DNA of 64,000 nt, from positions 7,456,556 to 7,520,555 of the forward strand of contig OZ004585.1 of assembly GCA_963924555.1 (NCBI GenBank), in the 5' to 3' direction. Below the pieces are notes generated by a model, which was not told the origin of the DNA, did not search any database, and was given only the letters and a program-made list of their open reading frames with translations. This DNA comes from Crambe crambe (taxonomy: Eukaryota > Porifera > Demospongiae > Poecilosclerida > Crambeidae). Both the position numbers and the translations under genes were made by a program. This document shows, in pieces, positions 1 to 11,994 of this stretch (position 1 is its first letter; every line of letters begins with the position of its first letter).

Positions 1-1337
1 CTTCTAATGAAGTGTCAGCTGTAGCTCTTGAATGAATCATAGCACCACTGATGTTATGTGACTATTAAGAAGTATAATTAAAAGATTATAGCTAATACTG
101 CAAAATTGTAAAGATTCTCACATCAATTCTGGCACCATGATTAAAAAGTATGTGGAATATTTCTGAGTGTGCCTCACTGTTGTTCTCATCAGCAAGGAAT
201 TCGGCTAGGAATATAGCAGGGGGACCATCTTCAACTCCCTAGTATTATACATAATACTACTGAATCTGTTGCATGTAGCAGGTAGAAATTACATTTTTAA
301 TTAGGTTAATTAAGTGTGTGCTCTGATGAATACTTCTGTCATGTGTTCTAAGATGGTTGGACTATCTTCACACCAAATTTCAGCCCTAAAGGTCTATAGC
401 TAGCCAGTATATATGGGGAGTTAAAGTATGAAGAATTAAGTACGTATCACATTATTCTCATACCGGGAGTGGCATATTAATGTCAATAGTTTCACTCTCA
501 AGAAGTGCTTCCACTGCTTCCACATTTCCTAATTTGGTAGCTATCATCAGAGCAGTCAGTCCAGCCTGGATGGTACAAAGTAACCATAATACAGTGCATG
601 TAAAATAATTATTGAAGTTACTGGTTTATGATGTTAGTGGGCCAGATTAAAGGTCTGGTAATAGGACCTGTTCCAGATTTACATCATTCTCACAGGCAGA
701 CCAATAATGTTTTTTCACTCCCCATATTTCACAGTCATGAAGTTACTAAAGACAGCATTAGATATCTAAGTTTTTACAGTCTAGACCTGGCTTCAATTAT
801 ACAAGTTACAGTAGCTAGCCATCGATCTGTTAGAAAGTATCGATGTATATTTATGTTGTAAGGTTGTGGATAGTTAACAATAACTTACATCCGAAACAGG
901 TACTGAGACAAGGAACTTAATATTGGAGACAAGAAACTTAACTGATTAGAGAGTGTCTCCATATCAGGGGCAGAAACACCACAACAAAAGTAAAAGTGGG
1001 GGGGGGGGGGGGGGGGGGGGGGGGCTGATCACAAGTACATGTGCACAAAAAACTTGTTCTGAATAAGCATGTGTATTGTCATTAGTGAAGAGGCTTTAGT
1101 GTATCTATCACTTACGTATTACACTTGTCTAGTCATGCCATGGCTTATAAAAATAAATCACTTCTAGACACTTATAGAGCTTTTTCACTACATGATCCTT
1201 TGCTGAAAAATATGGCCTTGTAATGATTCCACAGCGTGTAGCTGCCAATGCTCCATATGTGACCCGGTGTCATAGTGTATTTAGTCCCCCCTATGAAATG
1301 TCCCCCGGACAAAAATCACCGATGAATAATGTCCCCC
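1..1337. repeat. Segmental duplication, copy 1 (copy 2 at 5164-6520)
   Basis: Base 1 aligns with base 5164 and similarity holds for about 1.34 kb at very high identity by eye, then stops at 'gtccccccggac', where the two flanks differ. Copy 1 carries a 27-G run at 998-1024 where copy 2 has 7 G, and copy 2 has an 11-bp deletion inside an ankyrin exon. The left boundary of copy 1 is outside the window. Confidence 0.9.
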
Positions 1338-2053
1338 CGGACTTCAGCCCAAACCTCCTAACTCCCCCAAAGAATGAAAATTCATCTCTCCCAAAACTGA
1401 AATTCTAGAGCAGGTGAAAAGTATAAGTTTTACAATCATTGTCAACAGTTTATGTACATTACAAGCATATAATACTCCAATGAGGGAATCTGTGCCATCC
1501 CTACTTAGAGAGTACTATCATACTCTCTGATAGTAGCATAGGGTATACCACCACATGATAAAGAAACAAGTAGGGTATACCATAAATTGGGAGAAAATAA
1601 TTCAATTTTCATGTTAATTAATTTTCCTTGTTACAGCTTACTTATAAATTGGCTAGTTTTATTTTGTATAAGGTAATGTAATTATTTTTCATTAATCAAC
1701 ATGGTTAGATGAATCTCACTTGTGATAATCCTTTTTTTTATTATGTGTATAGTGCCCTTGATAGTAAATATACTGCTCTAACCTTGAAGAATCATCATAA
1801 TATAATCACATGCTGCATTGCTTAAAGTTGATCTTATATCTTTAGGCAACTCCTCAACTGATAATGAATAAATGAATTGATGCATCCAAATGTATTGTGA
1901 ATGAAACTGATCGAAAGGAGGTATTGACTTTTGCTCATCCAAAGTCTGGATCAATCTCATGGCACTCAAATACATTTCTTTTAAGTTATCACATTCAATG
2001 TCAATCTCACATCCAGAGAGTGAGGGATCCTTTACCAACTCCTCAGACATCAC
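1..2053 (-). CDS. Partial ankyrin-repeat gene, 3' end outside window
   Basis: Minus-strand multi-exon gene running off the left edge. Exon 1 is 1783-2053: it starts with Met, encodes 90 residues without a domain I recognise, and ends in a phase-1 donor (AAG|GTTAGA). Downstream exons I can support are 464-565 (34 codons, with the ankyrin signature GLTALMIATKLGNVEAVEAL), 122-238 (39 codons, second degenerate ankyrin unit ending NHGARID) and 1-61 (continues leftwards). These three are phase 0 with good AG/GT borders. Exons between 565 and 1783 were not resolved, so the join of exon 1 to the ankyrin exons is inferred. The start lies 228 bp from the divergent gene at 2282. Ankyrin repeats are protein-interaction modules; no enzymatic role is suggested. 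Confidence 0.5.
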
Positions 2054-2281
2054 TCTATTAAAAAATAACTGGCAAGATAACTAAATTTATATCGAGAGGT
2101 TAAGCTAGATCATGTCATGAGTTGATCTATCACCTGATCCGACCTTTGGGGGCCGGGCGGGGTTCAAGGCTGGGTATGCGCACGTGATCAGCACAGTTCT
2201 GCGCGCGCATGTGCAATAAGGGCCTTTTATAACCGGCGAAATTTTAATAGCACCGAACCAGCCCCAGCCCAAGATTCAATC
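2054..2281. promoter_or_regulatory. Divergent promoter region
   Basis: This 228-bp gap separates the start of the minus-strand ankyrin gene from the start of the plus-strand BLES03-like gene. It is unusually GC-rich for the window and holds 'gggccgggcggggtt', a CACGTG E-box inside 'atgcgcacgtgatc', and an NRF1-like alternating purine-pyrimidine stretch 'gcgcgcgcatgtgc'. Position and composition suggest a shared bidirectional promoter. No transcript data support this. Confidence 0.45.
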
Positions 2282-3964
2282 ATGAATAATAGTGATGAAC
2301 TGGAAGGAAAGCTGAAGGATATGACCATTGGAGGTATTTATAACGCGTATACACTTAGCATAAATTTGAGTTCAGAAGTTCCATGGATATATCATGTTTG
2401 GCCACACTAGCTAACTTGGCACTTAAAGAGCATGTGTCAGATTCTACAGCTAATAGTTGTGCTGCCCATGATATGATGTAACTAGACATCTCTTATTTAA
2501 ACCCTCCTCGTTCAGTTAACTATACTTTCCAGGGATCCATGATGTATATATGTCAAAATCACACACGCATATATGCTTTAGCAGGCAACAGAAAGTGAAG
2601 CCTATCTTAGCAGACCCTCCCAGAAGCGGACAACCTCCATAAAGTAGACAACCATCAAAGCACCGATTGAACTTAGCTACCATAGAAATAGTGTATTTAA
2701 GACTTCTGAGAAACAAACTAGCTACCTTCAAACTCCGGAAAACGGACATCACTCGATGTCCAAAGTAATATATATTGCCTCAGGCCACACCCATAAATTA
2801 CTTGCTAAACGAGCATGCAAGTGAAATTATTATTAGCTACAGTGACATAGCCAACTATATTATAAGTCTTGAGCTGTCCAGTAGCAGATCTTCAGAGGTA
2901 GATAAGGACAACCTCCAAGATAAAGGTCTTCCCCCCCAAGTGTCCTTTATTAATTTTGGAGGTTTGTTTACCAGCTCTTATCAACTCTGAAGATGTTATT
3001 CCTTTCCATGTTATCACAACGTTATGAATCTGATTAAAATTCCTTTCACATGACTGTATGATATATTTAATACTCATGTGTGGCCTGAAGGTTAATTGTC
3101 TATTGAATGGGAATTCTTATGAATACAGATAAAATAAGGTTGCCAACTCAAGTGGTCGATATTCCTGGCATAACATTACGTAATGACGAGGAATATGATG
3201 ATTATGGAAAGTGGATTGTTTATAAAGATTTGGAGGACCTCGACGATGCATGGAAGAGGATTGGAGAAGCCATTCTGGCTAATAAGCTACATGGTTGCCG
3301 GGATGCCAAGTGCTCTACTCTGTATTATGATCCAACCCGTGTTGGACCAGGACCGTGTACTACTGGTGCTATTCTTGTGTACACTAAAAAAGATAATATC
3401 GATGCTGTTGGCTTTGAATTAATCAAGTTAGTCCAACAGGATATCAAGTATAAATCTAATAAGAAGTCTGAAGAATATCAATACGCTTTTACTGGACAAG
3501 GGCAAGTTACAGACAAAACCCTTTATTGGAATAGTGGAACACCATCTTTTAAAAGTGCTGGTGTCAGATGTTATGGCCATACACGTGATAAAGAAGATAA
3601 ATGGCAATTGAATATTGTTAACGCTCGGGAACCATTGCGTTCAGAAGAAGCAGATGGTAAGTGGATACTTACTCTGGAATATAAAGAATTGACACCACTT
3701 TGGCATTCATTGAAAGCTAAAATCGAATCTGGAGAATTTAAAGCTATTAAAATGGAATGCCCTCCAAAGCTTGACTACAGATCTCGTGAAGAAAAGCCAA
3801 GGTTCTTCATATTTACTAGCATGAAAGAAAAGAGTTCAGTTGGAAGATACCTAATTGAAATAGTGAAACGAGCTATTCACTACGAGTTTAATAGCAAGCC
3901 TCACTCTCGTGAGACTCTCTACTGGAATGAGGGTAAGCCAGATTACAAAGAGATAAGACGCTAA
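2282..3964 (+). CDS. Duplicated BLES03/DUF1917-like protein
   Basis: Two exons: 2282-2333 (starts MNNSDELEGKLKDMTIG, phase 1) and 3129-3964, joined over a 795-bp intron with donor G|GTATTT and acceptor aatacag. The join gives Asp and keeps the frame. The product, about 296 residues, holds two similar halves. Each half begins GKWI, followed by a Trp-containing helix (DAWKRIGEAI; PLWHSLKAKI), a strand ending in VYT or FTS, and a closing TLYWN-x-G-x-P. This pattern resembles the BLES03/C11orf68 (DUF1917) family, thought to have an eIF4E-like fold; that family name is inference. An in-frame ATG at 3107 exists but lies in the predicted intron. A second copy of exon 2 lies at 16834-17669. Confidence 0.6.
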
Positions 3965-4899
3965 AGAATTTATCCAGCTACGTAACCAACTCAGTCTTTG
4001 ATGAACAGTTGTAGACATTCTAGTTATAACTAGTTATACAGTAGTAGTATTATTAATCTATATTGATTTTTTTGTTTATAATTATGTTCTTCCCTGACTT
4101 GTGCTTATTGAGCGCAATACGGACAATTCCTAATTACAGTTTGACATGATCATCATAGACCATGCAGGTCAGCCTTACAAAACACAACTGCATAATACTC
4201 TTAAACCTTGCTGTAGTAAGAATGTGGGAAATGTTTAGGCATCCAGTCACAGCTAACCATTTTGAGAACATAGCTACAGGTAGCTATACTGTTCCTTCAT
4301 GGAGTTTTATGTGTGGTATTATACTGTAGAATCAGCTTTTCTGATGCATTGGACTTCCAAGTTCGCTGCATTTTTGGCAGTGTGGGAGCTTTGGGGCATG
4401 ACATAAAATAATGCACAGTTATATAGTTCCTGTGCATGCTGAAGTCTGCACTAAACACTCCAGAGTCCCTGTGACCCTGTTTTCTAGTGTCATGGTAGGG
4501 CAACAGGGGAGGGGGAAAGGGTGGAGTGGGAACCCTGGACAGCATTGAAGAGAAATCAGAAGTAATCGTCTGATAAGCTCTATCAAATATTTGAGTGATA
4601 GAGATCATAGTGGCATGGACAGCTATCAAATGTCCTTGCTACCTGCACAAAGAAAAATTACAATCCATATGCGCATGGCGCCAAAATTAATTCAACTCCA
4701 ATCCTATGTCTTGCTAGCTAGCTACTGCTCAAACATCAAAGATGGTATTGATCTCTAAAGTAGCTATGCATAACCCAAGAGTTGGGACTAGCCAGGAATC
4801 TCTGATGATTACACCCAATCGCACCTTTGTAAAAATCTGTTACAGAAGGAGAATTATTTTATAGCTATCATGGAAGTGGCTAATAACAGTGCCTTTTGT
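3965..4899. other. Intergenic, no gene seen
   Basis: AT-rich spacer between the BLES03-like gene and the broken ankyrin copy. An open frame on the minus strand at 4297-4629 has low-complexity, non-conserved-looking content and no convincing splice context, so I do not call a gene. Confidence 0.4.
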
Positions 4900-5717
4900 C
4901 TATCGGTGTGAAGCATAAAATGTTCTATTGAATTTTTCATATTCACTAAACTTTTCCAATAGTATCTGGATATCCTGCACAATTAAGAGTAAATGTATAG
5001 ATATATAGCTATTTATATGTATAGATAATAACCAACCCTCTTAGTCCTTTTAAGAGCTTTCTTCTTAAGTGGTGGCATCTCATCGACAGACTGGCATACG
5101 TATTTGGTTAATTGCATAACAGAATAATCTCATAGTTACATAGCAACCTACAAACCTGGTGTTCTTCTAATGAAGTGTCAGCTGTAGCTCTTGAATGAAT
5201 CATAGCACCACTGATGTTATGTGACTATTAAGAAGTATAATTAAAAGATTATAGCTAATACTGCAAAATTGTAAAGATTCTCACATCAATTCTGGCACCA
5301 TGATTAAAAAGTATGTGGAATATTTCTGAGTGTGCCTCACTGTTGTTCTCATCAGCAAGGAATTCGGCTAGGAATATAGCAGGGGGACCATCTTCAACTC
5401 CCTAGTATTATACATAATACTACTGAATCTGTTGCATGTAGCAGGTAGAAATTACATTTTTAATTAGGTTAATTAAGTGTGTGCTCTGATGAATACTTCT
5501 GTCATGTGTTCTAAGATGGTTGGACTATCTTCACACCAAATTTCAGCCCTAAAGGTCTATAGCTAGCCAGTATATATGGGGAGTTAAAGTATGAAGAATT
5601 AAGTACGTATCACATTATTCTCATACCGGGAGTGGCATATTAATGTCAATAGTTTCACTCTCAAGAAGTGCTTCCACTGCTTCCACATTTCCCTATCATC
5701 AGAGCAGTCAGTCCAGC
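4900..5717 (-). pseudogene. 3' end of duplicated ankyrin gene, frameshifted
   Basis: Minus-strand exons matching the left-edge gene: 5627-5717, 5285-5401, 5156-5224, 5037-5090 and terminal 4900-4974 with stop TAG at 4900-4902. The last four join in phase 0 and encode ankyrin-like sequence followed by a basic tail (PPLKKKALKRTK) and a short helical end. The first ankyrin exon has lost 11 bp relative to copy 1 (in the 'ctaatttggtag' stretch), which breaks the frame, so this copy is probably a pseudogene or needs another start. No counterpart of exon 1 was found upstream; the sequence there is a transposon remnant. Confidence 0.55.
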
Positions 5718-6520
5718 CTGGATGGTACAAAGCAACCATAATACAGTGCATGTAAAATAATTATTATTAGCTATTGAAGTTACTGGTTTATGATGTTAGT
5801 GGGCCAGATAAAAGGTCTGGTAATAGGACCTGTTCCAGATTGACATCATTCTCACAGGCAGACCATTAATGTTTTTTCACTCCCCATATTTCACAATTAT
5901 GAGGTGGAGTACCAATAGTGTTAAGGGGCAAGGTAAGTCCTAAAGACAGCATTAGATATCTAAGTTTTTACAGTCTAGACCTGGCTTCAATTATACAAGT
6001 TACAGTAGCTAGCCATCGATCTGTTAGAAAGTATCGATGTATATTTATGTTGTAAGGTTGTGGATAGTTAACAATAACTTACATCCGAAACAGGTACTGA
6101 GACAAGAAACTTAATATTGGAGACAAGAAACTTAACTGATTAGAGAGTGTCTCCATATCAGGGGCAGAAACACCACAACAAAAGTAAAAGTGGGGGGGCT
6201 GATCACAAGTACATGTGCGCAAAAAATTTGTTCTGAATAAGCATGTGTATTGTCATTAGCGAAGAGGCTTTAGTGTATCTATCATTTACGTATTACACTT
6301 GTCTAGTCATGCCATGGCTTATAAAAATAAATCACTTCTAGACACTTATAGAGCTTTTTCACTACATGATCCTTTGCTGAAAAATATGGCCTTGTAATGA
6401 TTCCACAGCGTGTAGCTGCCAATGCTCCATATGTGACCCGGTGTCATAATAGTGTATTTAGTCCCCCCTATGAAATGTCCCCCGGACAAAAATCACCGAT
6501 GAATAATGTCCCCCCGGACA
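5164..6520. repeat. Segmental duplication, copy 2
   Basis: Matches bases 1-1337 with small indels: an 11-bp deletion near 5691, about 30 bp of changed or inserted sequence near 5900-5930 ('gaggtggagtaccaatagtg'), and a short G run at 6192-6198. The right edge ends in 'gtccccccggac', followed by further 'ccggtgaataatgtccccc' repeats that look like a separate repetitive element. Confidence 0.85.
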
Positions 6521-6757
6521 ATTTTCACCGGTGAATAATGTCCCCCCTCAGTGAATAATGTCCCCCAGGACATTTTCCAACTCAGTATATTTTGTCTCCC
6601 TTCAAAAATTCCTGGATCCCATAGTTCAGCTATTTTTTCTAAGGCAGTATGGTTGAGTCCCTTCATGCTATAATGCATTGCCAGAAGTGATAGAAGATAC
6701 ATTATATAGGTATCCATGACAGCTGTGATTGTTACTTGCATTTTGGGGCAGAGCACT

Positions 6758-7201
6758 TCACACTATTGATGTTTTGTGACACTGACATTCATTGTGAAAC
6801 CATTCATCACACTTACCATACCTCCTAGCTCCTTTTGGCTGTCTGCAGAGACAGTAAAGTGAAATCTTCTGCTGGTAATTTGACTTTTGGTTTTTTAAAT
6901 ATGCAGGGAATGGAGTGAGATATTTCAATAGGTGATTATGGAAAAGAGTTTGATAGTACTGTAGGTCAGCTGGATCGAATCCAGTGCAAAGAGATGCCGC
7001 AAATGCAATGGAAAATAAATCACAATCACTACCTCCTTTCTGAAATTGAGTGAGCTTCTGAGCATCAGAGAACATTAGAGCACAAATTTGTTCCTTAGCT
7101 CTTGATGATATAATATGCCGATGAGGGATACTATCAAACACATTGATGTGATTAAGTGAGCAACCAATGTTTGAAATAGTGATCAAATGATTTTCGAACA
7201 T
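6758..7201 (-). mobile_element. ULP1-like protease/PHD ORF of a transposon remnant
   Basis: Open frame of 147 codons. It contains QKGGSDCDLFSIAFAASLC, which fits the Gln-x-x-x-x-Asp-Cys catalytic segment of C48 (ULP1/SENP-type) cysteine proteases. This is followed by a short helical part and YCLCRQPKGARRYGKCDEWFH, a truncated PHD-type zinc finger. This protease-PHD pairing is common in repetitive DNA-transposon-associated proteins of sponges and cnidarians (from memory). The upstream His/Asp part is missing, so this is a fragment, not a working gene. It lies where the 5' part of the ankyrin copy would be expected. Confidence 0.55.
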
Positions 7202-8786
7202 TCTAAATCTGATGAATTCCCCACTTTCAATATTAACATTTAGTATTTCACCAAGAGATGTCTCCTGAAATCCACCAATATGAGGGTACTGAGAATTTGG
7301 GCACAGTTAATGACAGCATCTGTCCAGCCAACTCAAACAATCAGATGCATATTAACTAAACTCTTTTGTCCAGTGTCGTTGTGTTCTCTGCACTCCTTGG
7401 CATTTCTGATCTTCTTGGTCAATGTAATGAGCTATCATGAATGTATTGTATAAAGATGTATTTTATACCCCATGCAAGATGATTATTACCCCGTAGCTTT
7501 TGCGTGCCAATCTTGTCCCCACCTCCTATAGCATCTCTTTGAGCTGCTAGATAGGGACTGGCACATTCTGCCAGCATAGTTTTGGGAATAATAGGTCTAT
7601 CAAAGCAGGAAGTATAATGCTGGCATAATAGGCTATGAGTATCGAAAGTGAACTTCATGGTTGATCTTGAATGTAGCTATGTGTGCCTACACTAGCTTGA
7701 CCAATCTTAGCTAGTAGTATTTCAAATACATATGACATCAGGTAGCTACGAGCATAATCAAAGAATAATAGGTCAGTAAAAAAAGAATAATGACTTTATA
7801 TACAGCTGGAATTAAAGAATAGAATAATAGGGAAGCAAAAAAGCATAATGTGCCAGTCCCTACTGCTAGAGCTATAGTTACTGGTTTTGGCTTCATTGTG
7901 AGTCAATGAATAGCTAGAGAGTCAGGCTATACATACCCTACAATTCCTACAATTCCTACAGTTCCTACAATGCAATTGGAATGTAATTAAAAAGCCCGAT
8001 TTGAAGTACAGTATTACTGTGACATCAAATAGGTACCTACGTAGGAGGCAGAAGATACACACGTCCCAAAGGAGAATACTTTTGGGGATAACTGTTTGGT
8101 CTCATTATTATTTCAATGATAACTTTCATTGATATAGCCATTGCTCCTCATTCATCCACTGTTATTGTATCCTTATAACTATACAGGAAAGGGAGTGGCC
8201 AAGTGGCAATCTATATTAAGGGTCCCCCATGGTTTATAATTAGATGCTCGGTAGTAGGAGCTGAATTCCATTTTTGGATGAGAGCTATTTTTAGAGATCA
8301 AGGATTGGGGCGTAAAGAAAGAGATGGCGACAGAATTGGAAGAGGTTGGTTACTAAAGATTAATGGTTTTCTAGTTCACATGCGCAGATTACTAAAGATT
8401 AATGGTTTTCTAGTTCACATGCGCAGATTATAGCTAGTAGGCGCGCGACTAAAGGCAGCTGTATTTCATTCTATAATGGCCATTGAATCGAACAAGCTTT
8501 AATATGTTGTTGTGTTACTTTAGTCCCAGGTCTCTCTCTATAGCTAGGCTACTAGCTTAGTCCATTGCTATTCTAACATGGCTGTTGTGACTCGGCAGTA
8601 CTATATTATCTATGATGTAATACATCCGTGCTGCGGTTGGTAAAGGGTCTGGCCACGCAGACTACTCATAACGTCATATAATCATTAGGCCATTGGCATA
8701 GACTATAATAGTATGATGTGTACAAGAAAAACTGGTTCATGCTATTAGCTTTTCAAACAAACGGGCAAACAAAATCTGGATCAGTA
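7202..8786. other. Intergenic, no gene seen
   Basis: No supportable gene. It contains short direct repeats ('acaattcctac' near 7940-7965) and a 39-bp tandem duplication at 8349-8427. Open frames here are short and lack splice or start context. Confidence 0.4.
8349..8427. repeat. 39-bp tandem duplication
   Basis: The unit 'ttactaaagattaatggtttt' plus 18 further bases ending 'catgcgcaga' occurs twice in direct succession. Confidence 0.85.
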
Positions 8787-9553
8787 CAGTGGTCCCTGCA
8801 ATGTAAGACCACTGCCTTCAAAGACCACCTGCCTTGTTACTGTAAGACCATTTTTTCATGCACCAACAACATGTACATTATTTTTAACCTGCTTTGAAAG
8901 ACCACCTGTAATTCTCAACCAAAGACCACACTTCAAGGTTCAAATTAGTTTATTAATACCTGTGTTAAAAGACCACTTCCAAATAATTATGGAATGCACA
9001 GCATTTACAACAGCTTTCATAATTTTTCTTATTATGATATCGCATCATATCAACATACTTCAATTATTAATCTCGACGTTTCAGCTGGACACTCCAGCCG
9101 TCATCAGGAGAAAAAAACAAAAATTTGAAATGAAAATGATACAAATAATCTTGCAAGATAGAGGAAGACTGGGAACAGGTAATTATAAACCAAGCTAGAG
9201 GAGTTTAAGATGCTGAAGTTGAAGAGAGCAGTGATGAGGAAGATGAGGAAGAAGAGTTTCTAGACGGAGTAATTGGAGATGAAGAAGCCCTATTATGTTA
9301 AAAGAGCTTAAAAAATATGCCTCTAAGAAAAATGACAGCAGTCTTTGTGAGATTTTTGTAAAAAAAAAAATGAAGGAATGATTGAACACAGTATTCTTAG
9401 GAACACTAAACTATAGCAAAAAAAAACAACATTATCATCATATTTCTAGCCTATCTACTGATTTTTGCCTGCACCCTTAGTTAAAAGACCACCTCCAATT
9501 TAAGACCACTTTTTGCTGTCCTGAGGGGTGGTCTCACATTGCAGGGATCGCTG
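8787..9553. mobile_element. Tigger/pogo-like non-autonomous DNA transposon
   Basis: Terminal inverted repeats CAGTGGTCCCTGCAATGTAA (left) and CAGCGATCCCTGCAATGTGA (right, reverse complement) continue into shared GACCAC motifs. TA dinucleotides flank both ends (8785-8786, 9554-9555), the target duplication of the Tc1/mariner-pogo group. Near 9210-9300 a plus-strand acidic stretch (ESSDEEDEEEE) resembles the acidic tail of pogo/Tigger transposases. A nested fragment 'cgacgtttcagctggacact' near 9074 looks like a piece of a retroelement 3' region. Confidence 0.7.
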
Positions 9554-9697
9554 TATGCTGAAGGAGACACCTAATGTGTGTCCAGTTGAAGCATTGAATA
9601 CATTCCACCCACATGTCTCCTTCTTCCTCTCCAAAACCACAAATGATGCACACTTCTTTATCAGTTGAAGTAGCTAGGTCCAGTTGCTGCAGCTATT

Positions 9698-9893
9698 GTG
9701 GATCCACCAGTTGAAGTAGGTTCACCAACAGCCATAGCAGATGTGGATCCACCAGTTGCCATGGCTGTTGTGGATCCACCGGTTGCTATAGTTAATGTGG
9801 ATCCACTGGTTGCTGTAGTTAATATGGATCCACCGGTTGCTGTAGCTAATGTGGACCCACCAGTTGTGGCAGTTGTGGATGCCTTGTCAAATA
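9698..9893. repeat. Minisatellite of ~27-30 bp units
   Basis: Seven or so diverged copies of 'gtggatccaccagttgctgt' type units. Both strands are open across the array and give repeated VDPPVA or SGGSTL peptides. The open frames follow from unit lengths that are multiples of three, and no start, splice or domain context supports a gene. Confidence 0.75.
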
Positions 9894-11155
9894 AGGTTGT
9901 CCGCACATCCATGGGATCTTGTTTGCTTCTTGTTTGCTTCGTCAGAATAATTATTAACGTCATGTGACTTACCCCCTTCCCCCCTAAACGTCAAAATGAC
10001 ATTTTATTGTCCAAAATAGTTTGAAGATGCCCCCTAAATCTCATAGTTAGCAGTATCTTTAGTGACAGCATTTAGCTAGCTGCTACTGTCTTACGTACCT
10101 GCATACTCCTCTTCCTCCTTTTGTGTCTGTGCATATAGCTACTTGTCTCCAATGTAATCATCATCATCATCATCATCCTATCGACACATGTTGTGATGTG
10201 ATTAATTGCATGTCTGCAGGCCCATTGTAATATGTACAGCCAATCCCCTACTATACCAATACAGCCAGCCCTCTATTATACAGTTATGATAATTCAAAAT
10301 GAGTCTGTAGTACAGACACTGCTATGGTAGTTATCGCCACCGCAGTGGTCATCGTCAATTAGCACGCACTGGAATTAGAACAAAACGCATGGCAGTTGAC
10401 CAAGACCCTTTCTTTCTTCCACCCGATATAAAAAGAATGTAGTAAGGTATAAACTGCATGCCTATAATGTTTACAGGTAACATTCCTTTGATATAAAGTA
10501 CGTACACACTCTTCTTTTTACAGTGTGGCTATGTTGCTAGGGGCCCAGGAGGAGGCATGTGCTTGGCAAGCAGCCTTGGGTCTGCAGGAAGCTTACATCA
10601 GTAATTAATCTCACTGAATGGAATTTTCACTATTTCACTGTAACTCTTACAAGAAGCCTTCATTTCGTTTCTAGATAGCTAATTTGTCAGGATTCACGAT
10701 GCACCGAGGTCACTATTGCATCATTCTAACTTGTAGAAATTCAATAAGGAAGTAGTCTGTGGTGAGGTGTCTTACTGAATAGTCTGTAGGTAGGTTTCTT
10801 AGCCACACTACTAGAACAGGTGGCTTCACCTGATTAAAATTTATACAAAGCATACCATTTTCTAAACTTTGTAGTCACTCTATAGTTATCTAACCTATAC
10901 TAGCTGAATCTAAAATTCTTCACAGTTGGAACAAGTTTGGACTTGGATAGCAGATCAAAGAATATTGCAAGTGTGTCATCAAACCATGTATGTTTTGACA
11001 GCTAAACACACTTTTCTTAGCTATCAGAGGAGGTTTCTTTCAGTGTGGCCCGATTAATCTGACTTCTGGCAACTTACGTATATAGCTATAGTAAAAATGA
11101 AATAAACATTAAAAACATTAGTTTAGCTATAACATAGCTACTCTGTACATAGGGG

Positions 11156-11202
<47 letters not shown>

Positions 11203-11250
11203 TGTGCACGCGTGTGTGTGTGTGTGTGTGTCTGTGTGTGTGTGTGTGTG

Positions 11251-11309
<59 letters not shown>

Positions 11310-11994
11310 TGTGCATGTGCGTGTTCGTGTGTGTGTGTGTGTGTGTCCATGTGTGGATGGGTGGGTGGGGAGAGGGGAGGAGGAAGGAGCCACATACGTA
11401 AGCCATACCTACAGGCATGCTCCAGAAGTAAACCCTTGTATAAAAACTCCAAAGATGATAGCCCTGCGCATGCATGAATTGTAGATTTATTACACATGCG
11501 TTATTAGTGTCGTAATAAACTAGTGTGGGGCTCGCAGATATGGCAACCGACTCAATGTAATTCAGCATACACAACATTCATTTGTTATTGGAATACAACC
11601 CCAACCTCATAGGGCCAGCGGGTATGGTCACAAATAATACTCCTATGGGAACCTCCAAACTTAATAATGGACATACCTTTTGTCCATTGTAGCTAGAGAG
11701 GTTGTCCTCTTTTGGAGATTATTAGATTATCCATCCTCTTTCAGATGATATATCTCATTGCAGCCATAAAAAAATTTTTAGGTATAAAGGGACTGGCTGG
11801 CTCCTACACTTTTGGCATGCAGGCTTGTGAATGCATACTTGCCAACACCCCAAACATGTCTCCATATTTGTCTTCAAGATAGTGAAGCAATGTCCATCTA
11901 GTGAACTCAAATCATATTATACAGCTACCATGTTTTTTTAGATAATTGTAGCTATAAATTTAAGGTAGCTTAGCTATTCTTTTTTTTTTCTCAG
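9894..11994. other. Intergenic / possible 5' region of the 2A-DD gene
   Basis: Dominated by simple repeats, including the (GT)n block. The transcription start and first exons of the plus-strand gene beginning at 11995 must lie here or upstream, but I could not identify them. At 11640-11760 there are fragments with 'ttgtcctcttttggagatta' that resemble a Tc1/mariner-type repeat. Confidence 0.35.
11155..11355. repeat. (GT)n microsatellite, ~200 bp
   Basis: Nearly uninterrupted GT dinucleotides with a few GC/AT variants. Several long open frames overlap it on both strands and are artefacts of the repeat. Confidence 0.95.

Noticed and set aside
1223-1408. 61-codon frame in the duplicated segment
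   Set aside because: It is made of 'gtccccc' repeats and is not conserved as a frame beyond the repeat in copy 2.
9661-9967. Overlapping frames on both strands with VDPPVA or SGGSTL repeats
   Set aside because: They follow from a minisatellite with units in multiples of three; no start context, domain or splice support.
11086-11577. Overlapping long open frames with THTHTH or VCVCVC repeats
   Set aside because: They are translations of the (GT)n microsatellite in several frames and both strands.
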